Assembly (NCBI RefSeq): GCF_902170305.1
Contig: NZ_CABHWW010000005.1
Location: 1-64,000 of the forward strand
Direction: 5' to 3'
DNA length: 64,000 nt
DNA from: Yersinia alsatica
GTDB taxonomy: Bacteria > Pseudomonadota > Gammaproteobacteria > Enterobacterales > Enterobacteriaceae
A model generated the notes under the pieces. The model had not been told where the DNA came from. It was given only the letters and a program-made list of their open reading frames with translations, and ran no database searches. This document shows positions 1 to 9,051 of this stretch, in pieces. A program made the translations under genes and the position numbers. Numbering within the stretch: the first letter of the stretch is position 1; each line of letters opens with the position of its first letter.

Positions 1-70
1 TCCCGGTCAGTGGAGGCGCATTATAGGGAGTTCCTGACAGCCTGCAACCCCTAATTTGAAAAAACTTTTC
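1..70 (-). promoter_or_regulatory. rRNA operon P1 promoter firing out of the window
   Basis: On the minus strand there is a TATAAT -10 box (bases 25 to 20) followed by a GC-rich discriminator GCGCCTCC. A TTGCAG -35 box (47 to 42) lies 16 bases upstream, and AT-rich sequence at about 54-70 could be the UP element. The -10 and start region closely resemble enterobacterial rrn P1 promoters. In E. coli murI is followed by rrnB, so the 16S gene should begin just left of the window. Seen: the promoter elements. Inferred: the rRNA operon outside. Confidence 0.75.
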
Positions 71-98
71 AACCGCTGAATCTTTAGTCAAAACGCTG

Positions 99-962
99 CT
101 AAATTGACAGTTTTTCCAGTGTTGGGAAGCCATAACCCTGCAAAACGGGCAATAAAGCATCAGTGTCTGCGTTCAGCGCCATGCAATATGCAATGTTCTC
201 ATCCGTAGAAGAAATGATATTTTCCTGCGAAGAGATAAGCCAAGCCGTCCGACGCGCAATTGCAGCCCCGGAATCGACCATGCGCGTCCCTTCCGGCAAC
301 ACTTGCGCCAACTCTTCAGCTAATAGAGGGAAATGCGTGCAGCCCAAGACAATGGTATCTGGCGGTTCACGCATCATTAGCCACGGATGAAGGATTTTCT
401 TTAATGCTTCCGCCGCAACCACGCCACCATGCAACTTACTTTCTGCTAGCTCCACCAGCTCAGAGGAACCCAGTAACTCAATTTTGCAATCAGTGGCAAA
501 GCGTTTAATCAAATCCAGGGTATAAGAAGCATGAACCGTGCCGCGTGTGGCCAGTAGGCCAACAACACCATTACGGGTTAGCCGCACTGCAGGTTTGATA
601 GCGGGAACAACACCAACGACCGGGAACGCAAAACGTTCACGCAATGCAGGAAGGGAGACGGTGCTGGCGGTGTTACAGGCGATAACCACTATTGCTAATG
701 GATGGCGCTGCTGCACTGCCGTGACAATTTCCAGAACGCGCTCAACAATAAACTCGCCTGACTTCTCCCCATAAGGGAAAGCGACGTTGTCGAAAGCATA
801 TATATAGTGGAGATCCGGCAACAGCTGCCGAATCTCTTGATAAACAGATAGCCCGCCAACACCTGAATCAAAAATCAGCGCTGTCGGGCGAGGAGAAGAA
901 TCAGCCTTAGAAGTTATAACTTCCTGTGAGGTAATACTCTCGTCCAGCGGTTTTATAGCCAT
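99..962 (-). CDS. murI: Glutamate racemase MurI
   Basis: Cytoplasmic racemase converting L-glutamate to D-glutamate for peptidoglycan precursors. The protein is 287 residues with the chosen start. The two catalytic cysteines are visible in ACNTAST (about Cys96) and LGCTHFP (about Cys208), and the family motif FDSGVGGLS is near the N terminus. A longer frame opens at 1007, but the ATG at 960-962 gives the N terminus matching the E. coli protein. This start lies inside the end of btuB, so the two genes overlap by 56 bases, as in E. coli. It reads toward the rrn promoter at the window edge. Confidence 0.95.
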   Translation of the reverse strand: MAIKPLDESITSQEVITSKADSSPRPTALIFDSGVGGLSVYQEIRQLLPDLHYIYAFDNVAFPYGEKSGEFIVERVLEIVTAVQQRHPLAIVVIACNTASTVSLPALRERFAFPVVGVVPAIKPAVRLTRNGVVGLLATRGTVHASYTLDLIKRFATDCKIELLGSSELVELAESKLHGGVVAAEALKKILHPWLMMREPPDTIVLGCTHFPLLAEELAQVLPEGTRMVDSGAAIARRTAWLISSQENIISSTDENIAYCMALNADTDALLPVLQGYGFPTLEKLSI

Positions 963-2787
963 AAGCCGTTTCGTATTCTTTATCGAACAGGTTAGCAATT
1001 CTACCACGAACTGTTAGATGAGAAGTAACCGGATAAGCAGCAGAGACGTCGACTGTGCTGTAACTCGATAATTCACGCTGAGTCGAGTTATACATCGAGG
1101 TGCTATTGTCGTAGCGTTTGCTGTAATACTGGTAAGAAACGTCCATATCAACATTGAACATTGTCCAATCCAACTGATACTTGGCCTGCTGTTTAGAGCG
1201 GCGAGCTAACACTTCATTATTTAGGTCATTACGTGGGTCAATGTATTGCAACGTGATCTGGTGGTTAAACATCCCGGTATCAAAGTTTCCGGTCAATTCA
1301 ACACCTTTTATAGTGGCAGAATTCACATTGTAATATTGCCCTTTATACGTCACTGGGTCAGAAGTGTAATCAATCAGATTTTCAATTTTGTTGTGGTAAG
1401 CAGACAAACGCCAGTCAACTGGCCCTGTCAGCCCTTCCAGACCGGCTTCCCATTGGCGCGACTCTTCCGGTTTCAGATCACTGTTTGACATAATATCGAA
1501 GCGCTGCGAACCATATTGCTGACCCAATGAAGGGGCCAGGAAGCCAGTGCCGTAAGATACTGTCACACGGTAGTCAGGAACAAACTCCCAGCCCGCGGCT
1601 GTTTGCCACGTTTCGTGCCAGCCAAATTGCTCATCTTTATCTTCACGGCCAGAAGCTTCTAATGTCACATTGCCGAGCTTTTGCTGGCCGCTCAGATATA
1701 AACCGGTGTTATCCCGCTTATAGGTGTCGGAGATAGTCTGGCTAGATGAGGTTAGGCGCTGTTGTTGCCAATCCACCCCTGCGCTCAGCGTCGCACTTTC
1801 AAAACTGTAGGTGTTGCCCCATTGCACATTGCGCTGATCCATATTGTCCAGCGTGGTAGCAACTCCATAGCGGCCATACTGGCTACTGAAGTTATAGTCT
1901 TTATATTTCTGATAGCTACCGATTAATTGGGAAGAGTAGGCTCCCGACACATAACGTAGCCCGGCATCATAAGTATGATTATAAAGTCGCTCTTCATCGC
2001 CGCTGTAGGCCGGAGAAGAGAGGCTGCCCACATCATAATCCGTGTTATTGGTGTAGCCATATCCTCTAACAAAGCCGGATATCTCTTGGTTGAATTGATG
2101 TTCCAGACCGGCCCAGAAATTTTTATTACGAAAACCGTCCCGATCACTATCAATAGGGTTTGGCGAGTTAGGTTTGATGTTATAGCCGTTAGTGGTTTGA
2201 TACCCACCCGCCAGCGTCGCCAAAGTATCACCAAAACGTTGGCGAACACTGCCATCATATTGCTGGTAGCCTTTAGAACCGACGCCAGCATTAATCTGTG
2301 CACCTTCTTGGTCAGTTTGGGTAATCACGTTAATAACGCCACCAATCGCCCCAGAACCATAGACGGCAGAACGCGGCCCACGAATATATTCAACTCGCTG
2401 CACTAAAGAGATAGGAATCTGATTGAAGTCGACGCTGTTGACGATACCGGTGCGGGCCAGAGGAATGCCATCAATCAATACCAGTACATGCCGAGCTTCA
2501 GTACCACGGATGTACATAGAAGAACCCTGACCTAATCCCCCGTTTTGGGCGATATCCACGCCAGGCAACCGGCGCATAACTTCATTGAGGCTTTTTGCCT
2601 GCCAGCGGTCGATATCATCACGGGTGACGACATCGGTCGGCGCCAATACCGTGGAAACCGGTTGTTTGAAACGGCTGGCGGTAACAACCATTTCATCTTT
2701 ATTACCTGTGGTGGTGTTGTCCTGCGCCCATCCAGAAAATGCCGTCACAGAAAGGGCTGTGAGCAGCGTATATTTTTTAATTGTCAT
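907..2787 (-). CDS. btuB: Vitamin B12 TonB-dependent outer-membrane receptor BtuB
   Basis: Outer-membrane beta-barrel transporter for cobalamins, energised by TonB-ExbBD. The 626-residue protein starts with a signal peptide (basic MTIKK, hydrophobic core, cleavage near GWAQ). A TonB box DEMVVTASR follows, then a plug domain (to about residue 150), a barrel of about 22 strands, and a terminal aromatic residue (SYNF). The frame can be extended to 2853, but the ATG at 2785-2787 places the signal peptide correctly and the upstream stretch belongs to the riboswitch leader. Expression is expected to be cobalamin-repressed. Its 3' end overlaps the start of murI. Confidence 0.95.
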   Translation of the reverse strand: MTIKKYTLLTALSVTAFSGWAQDNTTTGNKDEMVVTASRFKQPVSTVLAPTDVVTRDDIDRWQAKSLNEVMRRLPGVDIAQNGGLGQGSSMYIRGTEARHVLVLIDGIPLARTGIVNSVDFNQIPISLVQRVEYIRGPRSAVYGSGAIGGVINVITQTDQEGAQINAGVGSKGYQQYDGSVRQRFGDTLATLAGGYQTTNGYNIKPNSPNPIDSDRDGFRNKNFWAGLEHQFNQEISGFVRGYGYTNNTDYDVGSLSSPAYSGDEERLYNHTYDAGLRYVSGAYSSQLIGSYQKYKDYNFSSQYGRYGVATTLDNMDQRNVQWGNTYSFESATLSAGVDWQQQRLTSSSQTISDTYKRDNTGLYLSGQQKLGNVTLEASGREDKDEQFGWHETWQTAAGWEFVPDYRVTVSYGTGFLAPSLGQQYGSQRFDIMSNSDLKPEESRQWEAGLEGLTGPVDWRLSAYHNKIENLIDYTSDPVTYKGQYYNVNSATIKGVELTGNFDTGMFNHQITLQYIDPRNDLNNEVLARRSKQQAKYQLDWTMFNVDMDVSYQYYSKRYDNSTSMYNSTQRELSSYSTVDVSAAYPVTSHLTVRGRIANLFDKEYETAYGYKTAGREYYLTGSYNF

Positions 2788-2809
2788 TAGAAAAGCATCC
2801 AAACTCAAA

Positions 2810-3105
2810 TAGCGGATGCCGCAGTGCCATGGCCGGTAGTACGCGACGACCACGAATATTGCGACGTATACCGGCAGGTCTTCGGGCTTGGGATCTCTGA
2901 TATCGACTTTAATTACCGCAGTAAATAATACTGAGATGAATAAATAACATGAAACAGAGCGGGCGATGACTTCCCGTCCTTATGGACAGTGTCTGGATGA
3001 AACCTATCGCCGTGACTTCCCCTTACCGCTGCGCGTCAGCTCCGGATTTACACCGGATTCCCTTTTAACTCTTAGGTGTTTAAGTAACAGCATGAGGCCG
3101 GACCG
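2810..3105 (-). promoter_or_regulatory. Cobalamin (AdoCbl) riboswitch in the btuB leader
   Basis: Reading the minus strand from about 3095 there is a purine-rich GGGAAnnnGGTG block followed by an AAATCC-CTGACGCGCAGCGGTAA core (about 3068 to 3010). Further on is a B12 box AAGCCCGAAGACCTGCCGG at 2889-2871. A GGCACTGC element sits near 2828-2821, just before the btuB ATG. These are the diagnostic blocks of the cobalamin riboswitch family, in the right order and at btuB. The btuB ribosome-binding region is poor, consistent with translational control. The outer ends are approximate. Confidence 0.92.
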
Positions 3106-3160
3106 CAATGCTACGATCAAGTAAAATGGATGTCTAGACTTCTACTCTTGTAACGAGGGA

Positions 3161-3196
3161 TATCGCCAATAAATTTCATGGTGCAGGAAGGGGATA
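3161..3196 (+). repeat. Short ERIC-derived fragment upstream of trmA
   Basis: About 36 bases that match the left end of the repeat at 45943-46064 (shared core AATTTCATGGTGCAGGAAGG-like) and end in GGGGATA, like the right end of an ERIC. It looks like a heavily deleted copy keeping both termini. It lies between the btuB leader and trmA. Confidence 0.5.
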
Positions 3197-3281
3197 AACA
3201 CGACAAAACTGGACATCACTTCCACTTTCCCTACAATCCGCAGGAATAAACCTCTTTTATAATGTCCAGACGAGAAGAAAC

Positions 3282-4385
3282 ATGACTCCCGACATCCTGC
3301 CGACTGACGGCTATGACCACCAACTGGCGGAAAAATCGGCCCGTCTTCAGGCGATGATGTCGCCGTTTCAGGCCCCCGCCCCCGAAATATTCCGCTCTCC
3401 AGTTGAACATTACCGCATGAGAGCCGAGTTTCGTGTTTGGCATGATGAAGACGACCTGTACCACATCATGTTTGATCAACAGACTAAGCAGCGAATTCGG
3501 GTTGAACAATTCCCAGTCGCCAGTGTGTTAATTAATCGTCTGATGAGCGCATTGATGGCCGCCATCAGGGCCGAGCCTATTTTGCGCCGTAAGCTATTCC
3601 AGATTGATTACTTATCTACCTTGAGCGGCAAACTGATTGCATCTTTGCTGTACCATCGCCAATTGGATGAAGAGTGGCAGCAGAAAGCGCTGGAGCTACG
3701 TGATCAGCTGCGCGAGCAAGGTTTTGATCTGCAACTGATTGGCCGGGCATCAAAAACTAAAATCATGCTGGACCACGACTATATTGATGAAGTGTTGCCC
3801 GTCGCCGGTCGTGAGATGATTTATCGTCAGGTTGAGAATAGTTTTACCCAACCTAATGCTGCGGTGAATATTCATATGCTGGAATGGGCCATTGATGTCA
3901 CCCAACATGCCAGCGGTGATTTGCTGGAGCTGTACTGTGGCAATGGTAATTTCTCACTGGCATTAGCACGCAATTTCGACCGTGTGCTGGCAACAGAAAT
4001 TGCCAAGCCGTCAGTGGCGGCCGCGCAATACAATATTGCCGCGAACAATATCGATAATGTGCAAATTATTCGGATGTCCGCGGAAGAGTTTACTCAGGCA
4101 ATGCAAGGTGTGCGTGAGTTTAACCGCCTGAAAGGCATTGATTTGAGCAGTTATAACTGTGAGACCATTTTCGTTGATCCGCCGCGCAGTGGGCTGGATG
4201 ACGAAACCGTCAAACTGGTACAAGATTACCCGCGCATCCTTTATATCTCTTGTAACCCAGAGACACTGTGCGCCAATCTTGAACAACTGCAGCACACCCA
4301 TAAAATCAGCCGGTTAGCGCTATTTGATCAGTTCCCTTATACCCATCATATGGAGTGTGGGGTTTTACTGGAAAAACGAGACTAA
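3282..4385 (+). CDS. trmA: tRNA (uracil-54 C5) methyltransferase TrmA
   Basis: SAM-dependent enzyme that makes ribothymidine at position 54 of tRNAs (and also acts on tmRNA in E. coli). It has 367 residues, against 366 in E. coli. The SAM-binding segment [13 protein letters not shown] lies in the middle, the [10 protein letters not shown] motif follows, and the catalytic cysteine is Cys324 in YISCNPET. The N-terminal region carries the TrmA-type RNA-binding segment without the iron-sulphur TRAM domain of RlmCD. It is transcribed divergently from btuB and converges on yijD. Confidence 0.96.
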   Translation: MTPDILPTDGYDHQLAEKSARLQAMMSPFQAPAPEIFRSPVEHYRMRAEFRVWHDEDDLYHIMFDQQTKQRIRVEQFPVASVLINRLMSALMAAIRAEPILRRKLFQIDYLSTLSGKLIASLLYHRQLDEEWQQKALELRDQLREQGFDLQLIGRASKTKIMLDHDYIDEVLPVAGREMIYRQVENSFTQPNAAVNIHMLEWAIDVTQHASGDLLELYCGNGNFSLALARNFDRVLATEIAKPSVAAAQYNIAANNIDNVQIIRMSAEEFTQAMQGVREFNRLKGIDLSSYNCETIFVDPPRSGLDDETVKLVQDYPRILYISCNPETLCANLEQLQHTHKISRLALFDQFPYTHHMECGVLLEKRD

Positions 4386-4412
4386 CAACCCGCAAAAACT
4401 ATAGGCAAATAA

Positions 4413-4440
4413 AAGGGCAACGCCATGTTGCCCTTACTAT
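4413..4440 (+). terminator. Hairpin between trmA and yijD
   Basis: A perfect 9-base inverted repeat AAGGGCAAC / GTTGCCCTT (4413-4421 and 4427-4435) with a 5-base loop, just after the trmA stop. The T-tract is weak. It probably terminates trmA, and possibly also yijD from the other side. Confidence 0.6.
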
Positions 4441-4491
4441 TTCATTGCCAAACTCACTCAATCTGCTGTCGCGAAAATTGACGGCCGACAG

Positions 4492-4899
4492 TTATTGCGG
4501 CTGCTGGTTATCACTATCTGAGTCAGTATCGGTATCAATTTCTGTCTGTGCTGATTTGCGGGTTTTCAGCTTGAATAAAATCCAGAACACCAGCACCACA
4601 CTCAGGATAGAGGGAACGAAATTGGAACCAATCACCGGATGCTCAACACGTACAATCGCGCTATACAATAAAATGCCGAGTAAGAAACATGCTGAAGCCA
4701 GCACTGGCAGACCTTGTGGCATGGCAAAATTGAGATAGCGCTGGTGCAAGCAATAGACCGCCAAAATAAGTGTCAGTAGCGGAAAGACTGAAAAAGGCAC
4801 AAATGAGCTGAATATCGCATTAAATGAACCATTTATTGCCAAACCAGTAATCAATGCCAACAGTAGGGTGCCGGTTTCACGGCGGGATTGTTCCATCAT
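4492..4899 (-). CDS. yijD: Inner-membrane protein YijD (DUF1422)
   Basis: Small membrane protein of 135 residues with about four hydrophobic segments and a polar, Asp/Ser-rich tail (DTDTDSDSD) longer than the E. coli protein's. The function is not known. The start at 4897-4899 is preceded by TAAGGA; a second ATG follows immediately. It begins 13 bases after the fabR stop, so it is very likely translated from the fabR-yijD transcript, the same arrangement as in E. coli, which suggests a link to membrane lipid composition but proves nothing. Confidence 0.9.
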   Translation of the reverse strand: MMEQSRRETGTLLLALITGLAINGSFNAIFSSFVPFSVFPLLTLILAVYCLHQRYLNFAMPQGLPVLASACFLLGILLYSAIVRVEHPVIGSNFVPSILSVVLVFWILFKLKTRKSAQTEIDTDTDSDSDNQQPQ

Positions 4900-4912
4900 T
4901 TTCCTTACCTTA

Positions 4913-5545
4913 TTAAGCGCGGGACACTGCGAGCTTTTCCTGCTCGCGACGATACCAATAATAGGCACCCTTGGAGATCATCCGCAGTTGTAAGACCAAG
5001 CGTTCTTCTAACTGTCGCCGCTGTTCAATATCCACGTCCAGCACTTCTGCACCGGCACTGAAGACAATTGTGACCATGGCCTCAGCTTGAGCTTCGGTGA
5101 AGCTACGTGGCATGTGATTTTCCAGCTCTAGGTAGTCGGCCAGCTCAGCAATAAAATGCTGAATTTCGCGCGCCACTGCAGCACGGAATGCAGCAGAAGT
5201 CCCGGAGCGCTCCCGCAGCAATAAGCGGAAAGCATTCGGATTATTGCCGATAAATTCCATAAATGTAGAGACAGATGTGCGGATAACACTGCCGCCCTTG
5301 GCAATCCGCTGACGTGCCTGGCGCATAAGTTGGCGCAGCATCAGGCCGCTTTCATCAACCATAGTGAGGCCAAGCTCGTCTACATCACGGAAATGCCGGT
5401 AAAAAGAAGTCGGTGCGATACCTGCTTCACGGGAGACTTCCCGCAAACTCAGGCTGGCAAAACTCCGCTCAGCACTCAGTTGGCTGAACGCCGCTTCGAT
5501 AAGGGAACGACGAGTCCGCTCTTTTTGTTGTGCTCTGACGCCCAT
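4913..5545 (-). CDS. fabR: Fatty-acid biosynthesis repressor FabR (TetR family)
   Basis: TetR-type repressor that in E. coli controls fabA and fabB and so the unsaturated to saturated fatty-acid ratio, sensing acyl-ACP/acyl-CoA. The 210-residue product is nearly identical to E. coli FabR through the helix-turn-helix (about 10-55, including [20 protein letters not shown]) and the ligand domain. I use the ATG at 5543-5545; a frame extension of four codons would need a TTG start. The last residues differ from E. coli. It is divergent from sthA and forms an operon with yijD. Confidence 0.94.
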   Translation of the reverse strand: MGVRAQQKERTRRSLIEAAFSQLSAERSFASLSLREVSREAGIAPTSFYRHFRDVDELGLTMVDESGLMLRQLMRQARQRIAKGGSVIRTSVSTFMEFIGNNPNAFRLLLRERSGTSAAFRAAVAREIQHFIAELADYLELENHMPRSFTEAQAEAMVTIVFSAGAEVLDVDIEQRRQLEERLVLQLRMISKGAYYWYRREQEKLAVSRA

Positions 5546-5762
5546 AATCGTACCCAAGGGATATCCAATTTCTCAATCTAAGACATATAGTCAGCAATAT
5601 ACCAAACTTTATAGTAACAACCGTTATACAAACGTATCATCCCAATACGGAATTGCCGCTTTACAGCACACATCACGGTGATTTACCCATTGTTTATTGG
5701 GTTATACTTGGGATGATGTTAATGTACCGTTGTAATTTTGTATAATAATAGGTCTCTCCTAC

Positions 5763-7163
5763 ATGCAACAGCACTTCCATTTTGATGCCATAGTTATTGG
5801 CTCGGGTCCTGGCGGTGAAGGTGCCGCTATGGGGTTGGTCAAGCAAGGTGCCCGCGTTGCCGTCATTGAACGGTACAATAATGTGGGCGGTGGATGTACC
5901 CATTGGGGCACCATCCCATCCAAAGCTTTGCGCCACGCCGTTAGCCGTATTATCGAGTTCAATCAAAACCCACTCTATAGCGACAATGCCAGAACCATCA
6001 GCTCTTCTTTTGCTGATATCTTAAACCATGCGGATCGCGTTATTAATCAGCAGACTCGCATGCGCCAAGGCTTTTACGATCGCAATCACTGCCAGATGTT
6101 TTCCGGCGATGCCAGCTTCATTGATGCTCATACTATCAATGTGCGTTATGCCGATGGTACCAGCGATACATTGCAGGCTGATAACATCGTCATTGCCACC
6201 GGCTCACGCCCCTATCGCCCGGCAAACGTTGATTTTAACCACGAACGAATTTACGACAGTGATACCATTTTGCAACTCAGCCACGAACCACAGCACGTTA
6301 TTATCTATGGTGCTGGGGTTATTGGTTGTGAATATGCCTCAATTTTCCGTGGGTTGAGTGTCAAAGTGGATTTGATCAATACCCGCGATAGGCTGCTGGC
6401 TTTCCTTGATCAGGAAATGTCCGATGCCCTCTCTTATCACTTCTGGAATAACGGCGTGGTTATCCGCCACAACGAAGAGTTTGAGCAAATTGAAGGAACC
6501 GTTGACGGCGTCATCGTACATCTGAAATCAGGCAAAAAAGTCAAAGCAGACTGTTTGTTGTATGCCAATGGCCGCACCGGTAATACCAGTGAATTAGGGC
6601 TGGAAAATATTGGGCTGGAAGCAGATAGCCGTGGCCTGTTGAAGGTCAACAGTATGTATCAGACAGCACTGCCCCATGTGTATGCGGTTGGTGATGTGAT
6701 TGGTTACCCGAGTTTGGCCTCTGCGGCCTATGATCAGGGGCGAATTGCCGCGCAAGCGATGATAAAAGGCGAAGCGCAAGTTCATCTGATTGAAGATATC
6801 CCGACCGGCATTTATACCATTCCGGAAATCAGTTCTGTCGGTAAAACCGAACAGGATCTGACCGCGATGAAAGTCCCTTACGAAGTGGGTCGGGCCCAGT
6901 TTAAGCACCTCGCCCGCGCACAAATCGTTGGGATGGATACCGGTAGTTTAAAAATCCTGTTCCATCGGGAAACCAAACAAATCTTGGGCATTCATTGCTT
7001 TGGCGAACGTGCGGCTGAAATTATCCACATTGGGCAAGCCATCATGGAACAGAAAGGTGAAGGCAATACTATCGAATATTTCGTTAATACTACCTTCAAC
7101 TACCCAACCATGGCGGAAGCCTATCGTGTGGCGGCGCTCAATGGTTTAAACCGCCTGTTCTGA
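5763..7163 (+). CDS. sthA: Soluble pyridine nucleotide transhydrogenase SthA
   Basis: Soluble flavoprotein that re-oxidises NADPH with NAD+ to balance the cell's reducing power. It has 466 residues, as in E. coli. The N-terminal FAD motif [10 protein letters not shown] is present. The active-site region reads [11 protein letters not shown], lacking the second cysteine of the disulphide reductase pair, which is characteristic of SthA. The NAD(P) motif [11 protein letters not shown] is at about 180, followed by the dimerisation domain. It is convergent with oxyR: the last 18 bases of the two genes overlap (7146-7163). Confidence 0.96.
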   Translation: MQQHFHFDAIVIGSGPGGEGAAMGLVKQGARVAVIERYNNVGGGCTHWGTIPSKALRHAVSRIIEFNQNPLYSDNARTISSSFADILNHADRVINQQTRMRQGFYDRNHCQMFSGDASFIDAHTINVRYADGTSDTLQADNIVIATGSRPYRPANVDFNHERIYDSDTILQLSHEPQHVIIYGAGVIGCEYASIFRGLSVKVDLINTRDRLLAFLDQEMSDALSYHFWNNGVVIRHNEEFEQIEGTVDGVIVHLKSGKKVKADCLLYANGRTGNTSELGLENIGLEADSRGLLKVNSMYQTALPHVYAVGDVIGYPSLASAAYDQGRIAAQAMIKGEAQVHLIEDIPTGIYTIPEISSVGKTEQDLTAMKVPYEVGRAQFKHLARAQIVGMDTGSLKILFHRETKQILGIHCFGERAAEIIHIGQAIMEQKGEGNTIEYFVNTTFNYPTMAEAYRVAALNGLNRLF

Positions 7164-8078
7164 CTTTTCGTTTATCACTTCTGCGCTCATGCGTGGTTGC
7201 ATGTGCTCACGTATCGCCTCGGCGAGTTGCTCATAGCGGCCACGCAATGGGGAACCGGGGCGATACACCAAAGCAATGGTGCGCTTAGGTACCGGCTTGT
7301 AGCATTCCAGATAGCAAACGCCATCACGATTTCTTTCGTTCGGCACGGCCAGTGAAGGCAATAGCGTGATACCGCTACCTGCGGCAACCATGTTGCGCAG
7401 TGTTTCTAAACTGGTGGCACGGAAATGCGTGTCTTCCTCAGCACCGGCCTGGAAGCAAAAACCCATCGCTTGATCACGTAAACAGTGGCCATCTTCCAGC
7501 ATCAGCAATTTCTCACCAGCCAGTTCGTGCATTTGCACTTTTTCACGCGAAGCCCATGGATGGTCGCTATAAATCGCCAGTTGCATCGGCTCGTCAAACA
7601 GCGGAACTTCAATAAAAGCCTCAGTCTCTTTGACCAGTGCCAGAATGGCGCAGTCGAGTTTGCCACTATCCAATTGAGCCAAAAGATTTTGGGTCTGCGC
7701 TTCATGCAGGTACATTTCCAGTTTTGGGAATGTCTGATGCAGCATAGGAATGATTTGCGGCAATAAATAAGGCCCAACCGTAGGAATAAGCCCGATATGC
7801 AGCGGGCCAGACATACTCTCGCCCTGCAAACTGGCCATCTCTTTAAGGACTTTCACTTCTCGCAATACTGTTCTGGCCTGTTCCACCAGCAATAGCCCAG
7901 CTTGCGTAAACAGAACTTTCCGGCTGGTGCGCTCCAATAACATCACGCCCAACTCATCTTCTAATTTACGAATCTGACCACTTAATGTGGGTTGGCTGAC
8001 ATGACAAGAGTCGGCGGCGCGCCTGAAGTGCCTGAATTCAGCCAGCGCCACTAGGTATTCTAAATCACGAATATTCAT
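7146..8078 (-). CDS. oxyR: Hydrogen-peroxide sensor and regulator OxyR
   Basis: LysR-type activator of peroxide defence. The 310-residue protein has an N-terminal winged helix-turn-helix (1-60) and a C-terminal sensor domain with the redox cysteines at exactly Cys199 and Cys208 ([13 protein letters not shown]), which form the activating disulphide. The start is at 8076-8078. It is divergent from the peroxiredoxin-glutaredoxin gene, and a well-formed OxyR site lies between them, so autoregulation and activation of that gene are expected. Its 3' end overlaps sthA. Confidence 0.97.
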   Translation of the reverse strand: MNIRDLEYLVALAEFRHFRRAADSCHVSQPTLSGQIRKLEDELGVMLLERTSRKVLFTQAGLLLVEQARTVLREVKVLKEMASLQGESMSGPLHIGLIPTVGPYLLPQIIPMLHQTFPKLEMYLHEAQTQNLLAQLDSGKLDCAILALVKETEAFIEVPLFDEPMQLAIYSDHPWASREKVQMHELAGEKLLMLEDGHCLRDQAMGFCFQAGAEEDTHFRATSLETLRNMVAAGSGITLLPSLAVPNERNRDGVCYLECYKPVPKRTIALVYRPGSPLRGRYEQLAEAIREHMQPRMSAEVINEKSEQAV

Positions 8079-8095
8079 CGGTGCTCCGCTTTATG

Positions 8096-8132
8096 ATAGT
8101 CATTGACGATAGATAAGATAGCAACCAGTGAT
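8096..8132. promoter_or_regulatory. OxyR binding site
   Basis: Four tetranucleotides at the canonical spacing: ATAG (8096), seven bases, CGAT (8107), seven bases, ATAG (8118), seven bases, TGAT (8129). The OxyR consensus is ATAG-N7-CTAT-N7-ATAG-N7-CTAT, so two quarter-sites are exact and two are half matches in the right register. The site lies just upstream of oxyR and about 95 bases before the divergent peroxidase gene. Confidence 0.8.
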
Positions 8133-8225
8133 TAGAACTATCAAGTGATAAAATGAATAATGTGTCCCAACGAAAAGATACTCAGAAAAATTTAAATATT
8201 TTATTTTTTAATTAAGGAGTTACAG

Positions 8226-8957
8226 ATGTTTACTAACCAAGAAGGTAAAAAAATCCCACAGGTGACTTTCCATACCCGTCAGGGCGACCAGTGGGTTGAT
8301 GTAACTACCGACGAATTGTTCAACAACAAAACTGTGATTGTATTTTCACTGCCGGGTGCCTTTACCCCGACCTGTTCTTCCAGCCACCTGCCACGTTATA
8401 ACGAATTGACTGGAGTGTTCAAACAACAGGGTGTTGATAGCATTCTCTGTGTGTCAGTTAATGACACCTTCGTCATGAACGCTTGGAAAGCTGATCAGCA
8501 TGCCGAAAATATTACTTTCATTCCAGATGGTAACGGTGAATTCACCAAAGCCATGGATATGTTGGTAGAGAAAGCTGATCTGGGCTTTGGTCCTCGTTCA
8601 TGGCGTTACTCCATGCTGGTACGTAACGGCGTGGTCGAAAAAATGTTTGTTGAGCCAAACAAACCAGGTGACCCGTTTGAAGTTTCTGACGCCGATACCA
8701 TGCTGAAATATCTGGCCCCTGATTTTAAAGTACAAGAATCGGTTTCTGTCTTTACCAAACCGGGTTGTCCGTTCTGCGCCAAAGCAAAACAGATGCTGCA
8801 AGATCGCGGTATTCAGTATGAAGAAATCGTACTGGGCAAAGACGCAACCACCGTCAGTCTGCGTGCAGTAACAGGCCGTGGGACTGTGCCACAAGTGTTT
8901 ATTGGTGGCCGTCACATTGGCGGTAGTGATGATTTAGAGAATTATTTGTCTGCCTAA
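8226..8957 (+). CDS. Hybrid peroxiredoxin 5 - glutaredoxin (glutathione-dependent peroxidase)
   Basis: Reduces hydrogen peroxide and alkyl hydroperoxides using glutathione. The 243-residue protein has a Prx5-type domain (about 1-160; peroxidatic Cys50 in PGAFTPTC) fused to a glutaredoxin domain (about 172-243; redox motif Cys181-Pro-Phe-Cys184; GSH-site TVPQVFIGG). This is the architecture of the Haemophilus PGdx enzyme. A strong ribosome site (AAGGAG) precedes the ATG. Divergent from oxyR with an OxyR site between, so peroxide induction is likely. A terminator follows at 9011, then a flavoenzyme gene. Confidence 0.95.
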   Translation: MFTNQEGKKIPQVTFHTRQGDQWVDVTTDELFNNKTVIVFSLPGAFTPTCSSSHLPRYNELTGVFKQQGVDSILCVSVNDTFVMNAWKADQHAENITFIPDGNGEFTKAMDMLVEKADLGFGPRSWRYSMLVRNGVVEKMFVEPNKPGDPFEVSDADTMLKYLAPDFKVQESVSVFTKPGCPFCAKAKQMLQDRGIQYEEIVLGKDATTVSLRAVTGRGTVPQVFIGGRHIGGSDDLENYLSA

Positions 8958-9010
8958 TGACATGAATAAATATGTGCATCAATAAAAACGACGATAACGT
9001 GAAGTAACTT

Positions 9011-9036
9011 GGTAGGCTCCGGCCTACCCTTTTTTT
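9011..9036 (+). terminator. Intrinsic terminator after the hybrid peroxiredoxin
   Basis: GGTAGGC / GCCTACC stem with a four-base loop followed by seven T residues. It ends only 16 bases before the next ATG, so the flavoenzyme downstream must rely on read-through or on a promoter overlapping this region. Confidence 0.88.
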
Positions 9037-9051
9037 CTGTTAGGAGCAGAC

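Noticed and set aside
5694-5966. 90-codon frame antisense to the start of sthA
   Set aside because: Shadow of the sthA coding frame with no ribosome site or recognisable product.
8079-8225. OxyS small RNA divergent from oxyR
   Set aside because: In E. coli oxyS lies here, but the space is occupied by the leader of the peroxiredoxin-glutaredoxin gene and no OxyS-like hairpins are seen.
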